Shown here: positions 1 through 7,592 of the stretch, in pieces
Layout: every line of letters begins with the position of its first letter
Position numbering within the stretch: position 1 is the first letter of the stretch
NCBI GenBank assembly: GCA_016839445.1
Contig: JAEOUG010000154.1
Span: 1-58,146 of the forward strand
DNA: 58,146 nucleotides
Direction: 5' to 3'
From: Candidatus Thorarchaeota archaeon
GTDB lineage: Archaea > Asgardarchaeota > Thorarchaeia > Thorarchaeales > Thorarchaeaceae
The notes under the pieces: generated by a model
Told to the model about the DNA's origin: nothing
The model's input: the letters and a program-made list of their open reading frames with translations, nothing else
The model's database searches: none
Made by a program: the position numbers and the translations under genes

Positions 1-1334
1 AGGCACCAGAACGAGTTGCAGTCGCTAGTGAATCCAAGGAGTCTGCCGTTGGGCATCTCGAGGACGCCTGCGTTTCCTCCAATGTCCACTGCGGTATGTG
101 ACTGAACGTGTTGATCGAACTGGCTGTATATCCAAGATCTATCACAGATATTCAGTGAACCCATTAGAGCCAGAATAGCTTCTCTGAAGTCTGTGGGTTC
201 GACATACCACTCCATCGAGTCTGTCTGCGAAGGTAGTTTGCCTTCGATTCGCTCAGGTTCAGGAAAGCCATGGACCAAGAGATCAATTGGGAGCTGAGCT
301 ATTGTTGCGCCATCAAACTTAGCGGTGCAGTAACCATCATCTGTGACGTGCCCAATGTCAGCATAGGTACAGTCGTTCTTTTCACAGATAACCATGATGC
401 GCTCCATGCTCTCTGCAGGAGTGATTGCCAGCATACGTTCCTGTGATTCTGACAGGATGATCTCCCAAGGCTCCAAATCGCCCTCTCTGAGCGGCACTCT
501 CTCAAGATGTATCTCTACACCGGTTCCTCCTGCGGCTGCAAGCTCCGCTGCGGCTACCGCTATGCCACCTCCGCCCAAGTCTTGGAGACCCGACAGAAGA
601 CCTTCTTCCACCATCTCAGCTAGTGTGTCGATCAGAATCTTCTTCGCTAGAGGATCTCCTATCTGGATGGCGCTCTGATTCGCTCTCTCCGACGTGGAGA
701 GTGACTTGGAGGCAAAGACCGCGCCAGCAATCCCATCGCGGCCTGTCGTCGAGCCAAACACCACCAGATGATGGCCTGGTGTGCTTGCTGCGCTCCTAAC
801 CACCTTTCCGGATGGCACAGATCCAATGCACACTACATTGACGAGACAGTTGCCATCATAGGAGCTATCGAATTCGACTTCTCCTCCAATCATAGGAATC
901 CCCACGCTGTTTCCGTAGTCGGAGATTCCTCGGGCCACGTTTCGAAGTAGATGTGCGTTTCGTTGCTTGCTGATATCACCGAACCTCAAGCAGTTCATTA
1001 GCCCAATAGTCCTGCATCCCTGTGAAACCACATCACGAATAATCCCACCCACACCTGTGGCTGCCCCATTGTACGGGTCGACGTTGCTGGGATGGTTGTG
1101 TGACTCCATGGCTACTCCGACCAAGTATCCGTCTCCGATGTCGAATAGCCCGGCCCCCTCCCCAATTCCGAGAACCACTCCCTCCCCATCGGTCTTGAGT
1201 AGATGGAACCACCGCTTACTGCTTTTGTAGCTGCAGTGCTCCGACCATAGCACTTCTAGCATCTTTGCTTCTGCCATGGTCATCTCCCTTCCGAGAGACC
1301 TCTTAGCAAGTTCACTTTCCTCTGATGTCAGCAT
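1..1334 (-). CDS. purL: Phosphoribosylformylglycinamidine synthase, synthetase subunit (partial, N-terminal 444 residues)
   Basis: This is the ATP-dependent subunit of FGAM synthase, step four of purine synthesis, which uses ammonia delivered by PurQ. It is absent from the ORF track because it runs off the left edge. Translating the minus strand gives a start MLTSEESELAK followed by the family signature LWSEHCSYKSSK near residue 30, and further in a glycine-rich segment LQDLGGGGIAVAA typical of PurL. The full-length small PurL is about 700-760 residues, so roughly 60 percent is present. The ATG overlaps the purQ stop (ATGCTGA), which indicates translational coupling. It is the last visible gene of a purCS-purQ-purL operon. 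Confidence 0.95.
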   Translation of the reverse strand, partial: MLTSEESELAKRSLGREMTMAEAKMLEVLWSEHCSYKSSKRWFHLLKTDGEGVVLGIGEGAGLFDIGDGYLVGVAMESHNHPSNVDPYNGAATGVGGIIRDVVSQGCRTIGLMNCLRFGDISKQRNAHLLRNVARGISDYGNSVGIPMIGGEVEFDSSYDGNCLVNVVCIGSVPSGKVVRSAASTPGHHLVVFGSTTGRDGIAGAVFASKSLSTSERANQSAIQIGDPLAKKILIDTLAEMVEEGLLSGLQDLGGGGIAVAAAELAAAGGTGVEIHLERVPLREGDLEPWEIILSESQERMLAITPAESMERIMVICEKNDCTYADIGHVTDDGYCTAKFDGATIAQLPIDLLVHGFPEPERIEGKLPSQTDSMEWYVEPTDFREAILALMGSLNICDRSWIYSQFDQHVQSHTAVDIGGNAGVLEMPNGRLLGFTSDCNSFWC

Positions 1335-2026
1335 TTGGCGGCCCTCACGAAGTTCTCTAGAATCATCCGCCCGTCCGTTGACCCTAGTACCTGCCTGCTT
1401 GCGCGCTCTGGATGGGGCATCATTCCCATCACGTTTCCTTTCTGATTGATGACACTGGCGATGTTCTCAATAGATCCATTGGGGTTTGCTTCAGATGACA
1501 TGTTCCCCGCCAGGTCACAGTATCTCAAAGGAACTCTATTCTCGTCATTGAGCGCTATCAAGTCATCTTCTGAGCAGTAGTAGTTGCCTTCCGAATGGGC
1601 GATGGGTAGTCTGATGACCGCGTTCTCCATTCCCTCTGTGAATGCGGTCGGCATGTCAGACACCTTCAGATACACCCATCGGCACACAAACCTCGAAGAT
1701 AGATTCGGAAGAAGGACTCCTGGGAGAAGGCCCATCTCCGCCAGAATCTGGAATCCGTTTGATACACCAAGAATAGGCATCCCGTCCTCCGCCAAATCGC
1801 GAATGCCTTGAGTGATTGGCTCAACTGAAGCAATCGCTCCCGCCCGCAAATAGTCCCCGTAGGAGAATCCGCTAGGAATCACAATTGCACACGCATCCTT
1901 GAGGCCGGCTACTCCCTTTCTGCTTGGGAGAAGGAATGGCTTTGCACCCTTAACCTGGCTTAGCGCCGCGAGAACATCCTGATCATTTGTAGTGCCTGGG
2001 AATCTCACGACCGCGACTGACATCAC
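1328..2026 (-). CDS. purQ: FGAM synthase glutaminase subunit PurQ with Ser in place of the catalytic Cys
   Basis: The 232-residue class I glutamine amidotransferase normally hydrolyses glutamine and passes ammonia to PurL. The FPGT N-terminus, the loop SRFVCRWVYLKV, PIAHSEGNYY and the catalytic MPHPER (His205, Glu207) are all recognisable. The nucleophile elbow, normally G-[IV]-C-N-G-F-Q, reads GVSNGFQIL here. The codon at 1760-1762 is TCA on the minus strand, so Cys is replaced by Ser89. Two base changes separate TCA from either Cys codon, so a single read error does not explain it. The glutaminase is predicted to be weak or dead, leaving an ammonia-dependent or purely structural subunit. 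The gene abuts purCS upstream and overlaps purL downstream; the second Met could equally be the start. Confidence 0.93.
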   Translation of the reverse strand: MMSVAVVRFPGTTNDQDVLAALSQVKGAKPFLLPSRKGVAGLKDACAIVIPSGFSYGDYLRAGAIASVEPITQGIRDLAEDGMPILGVSNGFQILAEMGLLPGVLLPNLSSRFVCRWVYLKVSDMPTAFTEGMENAVIRLPIAHSEGNYYCSEDDLIALNDENRVPLRYCDLAGNMSSEANPNGSIENIASVINQKGNVMGMMPHPERASRQVLGSTDGRMILENFVRAAKC

Positions 2027-2988
2027 TAGGGCCTCACTTGGTGGCTCTCGGACACTGGATTCGACAGCAATTTGATGCTCATGAGGTTCAATTGCTTCAG
2101 CGTTTCTGAAGTCAACGGTCCATTCAGTGTTATCTTGAAGAGCTTGCCAACTCTCACTTCTGTGACATCCGCGAATCCCAGTCTGACTAGTGCCTTCCTA
2201 GTGATTTCTCCTGGAGGATTCCTGATGCCTGGCTTCGGCTCAACGATGACTTCAATTATTTCTCTTCTATCTGGGATCTCCTCTCCACGTGTCTTCATGA
2301 TTCTCTCGTTTAGTCTCCTGTATGAGTCAATCGGACTTCTAGGGGTTCTCGTGGACGTCTTCTTGCTCTTGCTGCCCATCTCGCTGTCCCAGACCGTCAT
2401 TGTGTCGTGGGAGATCTCGTCCGCGACGACGACTCTTTCACCATCAGCTATGCCAAACTCGAGCTTGAGGTCAGCAAGTTGAAGACTGGCCTGCGCAAGC
2501 AAAGCCGATAGATAGTAGTTGACCGAGGATGTTATGGAGAGCATCAAAGCTAGAGTCTGAGAATCCATGTGACCCAATAATACTGCAGACTCTCGTGTTA
2601 TCAGCAGATTTGGCTTCTCTCTGTCTTTCACGAAGAGCTCGATGACAGGCGACTCAAAGACCCGTCCTTTCTCAACTCCGTATCTCTCACAGAAAGAGCC
2701 TGCAGCCGCATTCCTGCAGACCACCATGATTGGAATGACATCCACTTTGCGGCAGAGAAGCTTCGGCCCTGACAGGGATTTGATGAGATGCGTGTCAATT
2801 CCCTTCCCCTCCAGGAACCCAAGCAAATGATACGAAAGGTCACAGGTCAGCTCTCCCTTCCCTGAAATCTCATCATTCTCATCCACGTTGTCACCCATAG
2901 CCGCATCAGTGAACTCGATGACAACTCTTTCCTCGCTCTCAGGATCCTGATATACCCGCTTTGACCTGCCTTCGCGAATGAGTCTCAT
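2026..2988 (-). CDS. purC: SAICAR synthetase - PurS fusion protein
   Basis: Two purine enzymes are joined in one chain. Residues 1 to about 215 are SAICAR synthetase (PurC), which ligates aspartate to CAIR: GRSKRVYQ at the N-terminus, VVCRNAAAGSF in the middle, DLKLEFG and ADEISHDTMTVWD near its end. A basic Ser/Thr/Lys linker follows. Residues about 243-309 match PurS, the small bridging subunit of the PurLQS complex, with EVIVEPKPGIRNPPGE and VRVGKLFKITL. PurS is normally a separate protein of about 80 residues encoded beside purQ and purL. The track starts at a GTG at 3027, but GGAGG seven bases before the ATG at 2988 makes that the better start (320 residues). Confidence 0.93.
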   Translation of the reverse strand: MRLIREGRSKRVYQDPESEERVVIEFTDAAMGDNVDENDEISGKGELTCDLSYHLLGFLEGKGIDTHLIKSLSGPKLLCRKVDVIPIMVVCRNAAAGSFCERYGVEKGRVFESPVIELFVKDREKPNLLITRESAVLLGHMDSQTLALMLSITSSVNYYLSALLAQASLQLADLKLEFGIADGERVVVADEISHDTMTVWDSEMGSKSKKTSTRTPRSPIDSYRRLNERIMKTRGEEIPDRREIIEVIVEPKPGIRNPPGEITRKALVRLGFADVTEVRVGKLFKITLNGPLTSETLKQLNLMSIKLLSNPVSESHQVRP

Positions 2989-3248
2989 TCCCTGTCCTCC
3001 TTGAGCAAATGTAGAGGTCTCCTCCACGATGTCTTCCCTGGCGACCTTTCTCTTTCCACTGTATCAGGCAGTCCTTATGTCTCTGGAATCACTGTGTCCT
3101 CTCGGGGTGCGAGGAGCGTCTTCCTCCTAAGACAAGAGGGGCTACCCACTTGTATCAAAGGATAGCCAGAGAAGGCGCACTAATATGTTCTGGTGCTCCT
3201 TCAGAACGCCTCTGGCCTGTGATGATGGTCGTCTTTGAAGCTGCACTC

Positions 3249-3797
3249 TCACAGGAACTCTCTGAGAATCGTACCAATAACTGAGCCAAGCAAGGTGGCC
3301 AGCATCATCAGAATGAAGGGTACAATCGAGAGTGCTATGGCGCTCAGAATGAAGCCTCCTAGATCCAGTCCTGGGAACAGAATGGCTGGTGACCCCAGGA
3401 ACACGAAATAGAGCAGCAGGAAGAACAGCGACGCCAGAGCTCCACCGATTAGGGCCTTGCCAGTGTCTGCAGCAGTCAGGCCTATCGGGATAGCTGTTAG
3501 GGCAGGAATGAAGAACATGTACGTTGATGAGTTCTCAAGGACCCTCACAGTGACGAAGGAGTAGATCGACACGTTGATGAGTGCCGTGAGTAGCGGCAAG
3601 AGGATTAGCAGGACACGATCCCTTGTGTTCTCGTACATCTGAACGCCCAGGAGTTTCACAATGGGCTGAGGCCTATCTGGAGTCTTTCTAGGCTTCTTCT
3701 CCACTTCGGGGAGTGGCCTGAAGAGTCCCTTCTTCTCTTCCTTGTCCTCTTCGGGAGTTTCTACTCTTAGCTTCTCCTCATCTGACATAGTGCTCAC
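3249..3797 (-). CDS. Four-helix membrane protein with charged cytoplasmic N-terminus, unknown function
   Basis: The product has 182 residues. The first 60 are hydrophilic and rich in Glu, Lys, Arg and Pro. About four hydrophobic helices follow: LLILLPLLTALINVSIYSF, FFIPALTAIPIGL, ASLFFLLLYFVFLG and a C-terminal pair around FILSAIALSIVPFILMM. I do not recognise the family. It lies between the purine operon and the divergent IPP isomerase gene and shares a short intergenic region with the latter. Met4 is an alternative start; both lie close to the transcription start predicted from the TATA-like GTATTTATTC upstream. Confidence 0.8.
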   Translation of the reverse strand: MSTMSDEEKLRVETPEEDKEEKKGLFRPLPEVEKKPRKTPDRPQPIVKLLGVQMYENTRDRVLLILLPLLTALINVSIYSFVTVRVLENSSTYMFFIPALTAIPIGLTAADTGKALIGGALASLFFLLLYFVFLGSPAILFPGLDLGGFILSAIALSIVPFILMMLATLLGSVIGTILREFL

Positions 3798-3820
3798 GGT
3801 GTTGTTGGCAGAGAGTCATT

Positions 3821-3830
3821 GAATAAATAC
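3821..3830 (-). promoter_or_regulatory. TATA-like box for the 3249-3797 membrane protein
   Basis: The minus strand reads GTATTTATTC, centred about 28 bases before the ATG at 3797, the distance expected for an archaeal promoter of a nearly leaderless transcript. The AT-rich block is roughly symmetrical, so it may also serve the divergent IPP isomerase gene. Confidence 0.4.
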
Positions 3831-3886
3831 TTCGCATCGCGCAAGGATGACTGCGTCGAACCGCAACGACTATCTGCGTTTCAGAC

Positions 3887-5038
3887 ATGCTACATTTCAG
3901 AGGATGGCCTATGGTTGAGGAGACTCCTGTTGATTTCGACGAAGGCGAGGATGTGCTTGAGTCATCGCTGACAAGGCGAAGGAAGGTTGAGCACATCGAG
4001 ATATGCCTGGAAGAAGACGTTCAGTGCCGTCGGACAACGATGCTTGAGGACATCGAATTCGTGCACAACGCACTTCCCGAGATTGACAAAGACAAGATAG
4101 ATCTCACTTCGAACTTCTTCGGTTTCCGAGCATCAGCACCTCTGCTGATTGCGGGAATGACGGGAGGTCATCCCCGGACTAAGGGCATAAACGAGAAGCT
4201 GGCTGCGGCAGCTGAGGAGCTGGGTCTGCCTATCGGTGTTGGAAGCCAGAGAGCGGCAATTGAGGACCCGTCTCTTGAGGACACGTTCAGAGTCGTGAGA
4301 GAGACCGCCCCATCGGTTCCTATTCTGGCAAACATAGGAGCCACGCACGTCGACTATGCTGAGGATGCAGTTTCGATGATCGAAGCAGATCTCCTTGCTG
4401 TTCATCTTAATCCTCTTCAAGAGGCCATTCAGCCAGAGGGCGACTGCAATTCTATCGGCGTTGTTGACACCATAGCTGCAATCGTCGACTCCGTTGATGT
4501 TCCTGTCATAGTGAAAGAGACTGGAGCAGGGATTTCAGACGATGTTGCTCGCCGACTCGCAGAAGTGGGCGTGGACGGAGTGGACGTTGGAGGTGTCGGA
4601 GGCACTAGCTGGGCAGCTGTTGAATACTACCGGGCACTGAAGGAAGACAATGACCTGAAATCGCAGTTCGGTCTGGAATACTGGGACTGGGGCATCCCCA
4701 CGGCTCTCAGCGTCATTCTCGTCTTGAACTCCACGGAGCTTGATGTCATTGCCACAGGAGGAATCAGAACTGGTCTCGATGTGGCAAAAGCTCTGAGTCT
4801 TGGAGCTGTTGCGGCAGGAGTTGCTCTGCCGCTGCTTCGTCCATCGGTTCTTGGATCCTCATTGGACGTTGTCATGGAGCTGGAGCGCTTCATAGAGGGC
4901 TTGAAGGTGGCGATGTATCTCACTGGCAGTTCAACTGTCGATGACATCGCCTCAAAACCACTAATCCTGAAGGGAGAGCTTGTTGAGTCACTGAGGTCTC
5001 TGGGAATCGACTATAAGCGCGTAGCATCAGGCACCTAG
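3887..5038 (+). CDS. fni: Type 2 isopentenyl-diphosphate delta-isomerase (FMN-dependent)
   Basis: This enzyme interconverts IPP and DMAPP for isoprenoid lipid synthesis, using reduced FMN. The 383-residue protein has the family features in order: RRKVEHIEICL near residue 35, LLIAGMTGGH (FMN-site loop), GVGSQRAAIEDP, HLNPLQEAIQPEGD (Mg/diphosphate region), VIVKETGAGIS, GVDGVDVGGVGGTSW and DVIATGGIRTGLDVAKALSLGA (phosphate-binding loop). Met9 at 3911 is a possible alternative start with a weak AGAGGA upstream. The 3' end overlaps the end of the convergent acyl-CoA synthetase gene by four bases. The isoprenoid theme returns at 51343 with a geranylgeranyl-reductase-family gene. Confidence 0.94.
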   Translation: MLHFRGWPMVEETPVDFDEGEDVLESSLTRRRKVEHIEICLEEDVQCRRTTMLEDIEFVHNALPEIDKDKIDLTSNFFGFRASAPLLIAGMTGGHPRTKGINEKLAAAAEELGLPIGVGSQRAAIEDPSLEDTFRVVRETAPSVPILANIGATHVDYAEDAVSMIEADLLAVHLNPLQEAIQPEGDCNSIGVVDTIAAIVDSVDVPVIVKETGAGISDDVARRLAEVGVDGVDVGGVGGTSWAAVEYYRALKEDNDLKSQFGLEYWDWGIPTALSVILVLNSTELDVIATGGIRTGLDVAKALSLGAVAAGVALPLLRPSVLGSSLDVVMELERFIEGLKVAMYLTGSSTVDDIASKPLILKGELVESLRSLGIDYKRVASGT

Positions 5039-6441
5039 ACTACTCCGATTCTCTGGAGGTACTTCGAGCGACGTCGTATTCCGTTCAGCATCTGGACGGC
5101 TTCTTCAATCGTATCGCCGACAGGAATGCCGTTTATCTCGAACCCTCGTATGATGACTTCGTATTTCTCCAGATCTGGCACATATGAGACGACCGTCTTC
5201 TGGTGAGTCTTTGCCACGTTAGCCACGCGTGCTCCTATCTGAAGAGAGATGCCTGGAGCATATGGAAGCAGAAGCAGCAATGCTGCATCTATGTTCTCAA
5301 ACTCAAGCATCTTGTCAAGAACACGCTCATAGTCGACATCAGAGGCGCTGCCGGTCAGGTCGCACGGATTTCGGAACGAGGCAATCCCCTGATATGCAGG
5401 GGTCATCACCTCTCGCATGGTTTCCTGTTGCTCTCTGCTGAACCCGGGGAATACCAATCCGTAATGAGATGCCTCATCGCTCGCTATGACTCCATGGCCT
5501 CCACTTACAGTCAGTGTACCCACCCTAGGGCCCTTCATGGGTTTCGGCTTGAAGGAGAAGGCTTTCGCGTAGGCCATTACCTCATCCTCATCCACTGCTT
5601 GGATCACCCCGAACTGCCTGAATGCCGCCTCTGCCACAACTTGGTTACCTGCGAGAGAAGATGTGTGACTCTGTGTGGCTCGATGTCCGGCTTCGGACTC
5701 CCCACCCTTGAGGACAACGACTGGTTTCTTCGGCGCTATCTCCTTGCACGTTTCGACGAACCGTCGTCCCTCTCCTTCTCCAAACCCTTCGATGTATGCC
5801 AGAATCACGTCTACCTTCCTCTCGGAACCGAAGTGTCTGATGAAGTCATGAACCTTGGTCTGCGCGGCATTGCCTATCGATATGGCGGCTGCAATCCCTA
5901 CATCTCTCTGGGCGAACTCCTCGAGTCGCTCTATCAGCCAGCCGCCACTCTGCGAGATTATGGCCACATTACCTCTCCTAGGTCTGGCCACTCTCTCAGA
6001 GGGCAGGAAGAACGTGTCAAGGACATCTGGCACGAAGACACCAATGCAGTTGGGGCCCACCATTGTTATCCCGAATTCCTCGGCTATCTCCACGATTTCG
6101 CTCTGGAGGCTTGCGCCAGTGGCTCCCACCTCGCTGAACCCTCCTGAAACGACAACTACAGAGTGAATCCCCTTCTCTCCACATTCTCTTAGAACACCGG
6201 GGACGTACTTCGCAGGTACGGAGATGACAGCGAGCTCTATGCCATCCGGCGCCTCTGTGATGGACTTGCAGACGGGGACTCCTTCAACAACCCCTCCCTT
6301 GGGGTTTATCGGATAGGTTGGTAAAGCGTTCTCAAACCTGAGTTTCCTGAAGATCACGTTCCCCGGGCTAAACGGATTAGAAGTCGACACTCCCACAACC
6401 GCAGTGGCACTGGGATTAAGCATAGTCTTTAGGCCTGTCAT
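5035..6441 (-). CDS. Acyl-CoA synthetase (NDP-forming), alpha-type subunit
   Basis: This protein of about 468 residues matches the alpha subunit of ADP-forming acetyl/acyl-CoA synthetases, which make ATP from acyl-CoA in archaeal fermentation. It carries the CoA-binding Rossmann domain (TAVVGVSTSNPFSPG, YPINPKG), the second domain with VGPNCIGV and IISQSGG, and the phospho-His loop with SHTSSLAG, where the usual form is SHTGSLAG. No beta subunit (ATP-grasp) is fused or adjacent, so the partner should be encoded elsewhere. The track starts at GTG 6474; the ATG at 6441 is preferred because GAGG precedes it and the family starts just before the CoA-binding domain. It lies 77 bases downstream of the 351-residue gene of the tubulin-like cluster. 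Confidence 0.88.
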   Translation of the reverse strand: MTGLKTMLNPSATAVVGVSTSNPFSPGNVIFRKLRFENALPTYPINPKGGVVEGVPVCKSITEAPDGIELAVISVPAKYVPGVLRECGEKGIHSVVVVSGGFSEVGATGASLQSEIVEIAEEFGITMVGPNCIGVFVPDVLDTFFLPSERVARPRRGNVAIISQSGGWLIERLEEFAQRDVGIAAAISIGNAAQTKVHDFIRHFGSERKVDVILAYIEGFGEGEGRRFVETCKEIAPKKPVVVLKGGESEAGHRATQSHTSSLAGNQVVAEAAFRQFGVIQAVDEDEVMAYAKAFSFKPKPMKGPRVGTLTVSGGHGVIASDEASHYGLVFPGFSREQQETMREVMTPAYQGIASFRNPCDLTGSASDVDYERVLDKMLEFENIDAALLLLLPYAPGISLQIGARVANVAKTHQKTVVSYVPDLEKYEVIIRGFEINGIPVGDTIEEAVQMLNGIRRRSKYLQRIGVV

Positions 6442-6518
6442 GTCTCCGCCTCTGGCTTTGGCGTTCCTGCTCACAGCCCCTTATATGACCTGCGAAGGTG
6501 AATCTGCTTCGTCAGACA

Positions 6519-7574
6519 TCAGGGCTTCATCTGGGCTAGTATCTCTATCATTCGAGGTTCCGCCAGAATCGCGTGCTGGAGCTTGCAGAGCAACTTGGTG
6601 ATTTCTGCGTAGATGACCTGTCTTGGCTCGTCACTGGCCTTCTCTGCACTCTCGAGCGACTCGGCACACTGCTGGTTCAGCCTCTTGATAATTCTCTTCT
6701 CGAGTTCTGGTCCACCCCATCCAAAGCCATCAAAGGCAGTCTGCGCTTCGAGTATCTTCTCTTTGACACTCAGCTTCTCTTCCTTGAGCACTTTCTCGAG
6801 ACCCTGATAGTACTTTGCCACGGCACGCTCAATGCGTTCCATCTCCGACCCAGTAAGGTACGTTTCTTGCTGGCGTGTCTTCATCAGGTCCTGCAATAGA
6901 CGAGCCCCTGGGGCCTCCGTGAGAAGCCCCTTTGCTGTGGCCATAATCGTACGTGCAGGCAGCTCCATCACATCACCGATATAGGGTGAATCTGAGCGGT
7001 ACTTGTGAATCTCTCTGATAGTCTCGAGCCAGAAGGTCGGCATGAGCACGTGGCAGCGCTTTGAATACTGCTGGATGAGCCGCTGTGTCTGGCCAATAAG
7101 GCCGAACTGGTCATCTTCGACATCTACCTTCCTGAAGGCTTCAAGAGGTCTCGTAGGTTCGCCACCTACTAGAGGAATGATTTTCTCTCCTTCTGCGGAC
7201 TCTGAATCTCCGGGTGTCTGAGAAGGAATGTGCCCACCATCCAGGATCGAAAGTATCTCCTGCGCCGGATGGGTCTCAGCTCTCTTGGCCTTTTCAGAGA
7301 GTTTTGGCAGCAGAGACTCAATCTGTGAGAGCCTCTTCACAATCAGAGTCATGATGTTCTGAGTGGACGGAGGAATACCCTTCATGGCAGTAGCTTCTTC
7401 CATCCACTTACGAGTTCGAAGAAGCCCCTGGGTAAGAGAGTCTACACGGTCTGGGTCTACGCTCTCTTCGACCTGTGAACTCAGCAAGAAGTGAAGTAGA
7501 GTTGAGTTCAGCGTGACCATCAACAGAAGCCTGTCGATTAGGTCCTCGAATTGGAAGGAGGGAGCGTCAGACAT
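6519..7574 (-). CDS. Helical protein of unknown function, third gene of tubulin-like operon
   Basis: The product is 351 residues, predominantly helical, with no membrane segment and no motif I recognise. Residues 1-100 and about 155-351 look like helix bundles. They are joined by a Pro/Ser/Gly/Glu-rich linker (about 110-145) that suggests a flexible two-domain protein. A conspicuous FDGFGWGGPELEKR motif lies near residue 290. The gene follows the FtsZ/tubulin-like gene by 18 bases and has its own site (GAGGTG) before the ATG, so it is almost certainly co-transcribed. By position it is a candidate partner or adaptor of the GTPase, but that is inference only. Confidence 0.85.
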   Translation of the reverse strand: MSDAPSFQFEDLIDRLLLMVTLNSTLLHFLLSSQVEESVDPDRVDSLTQGLLRTRKWMEEATAMKGIPPSTQNIMTLIVKRLSQIESLLPKLSEKAKRAETHPAQEILSILDGGHIPSQTPGDSESAEGEKIIPLVGGEPTRPLEAFRKVDVEDDQFGLIGQTQRLIQQYSKRCHVLMPTFWLETIREIHKYRSDSPYIGDVMELPARTIMATAKGLLTEAPGARLLQDLMKTRQQETYLTGSEMERIERAVAKYYQGLEKVLKEEKLSVKEKILEAQTAFDGFGWGGPELEKRIIKRLNQQCAESLESAEKASDEPRQVIYAEITKLLCKLQHAILAEPRMIEILAQMKP

Positions 7575-7592
7575 TGCGTCATCACACCTCGT

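Noticed and set aside
5203-6147. 314-residue plus-strand ORF
   Set aside because: It lies wholly antisense to the acyl-CoA synthetase gene, has no family motif and is rich in Cys/His in the way of reverse-frame translations. Treated as a shadow.
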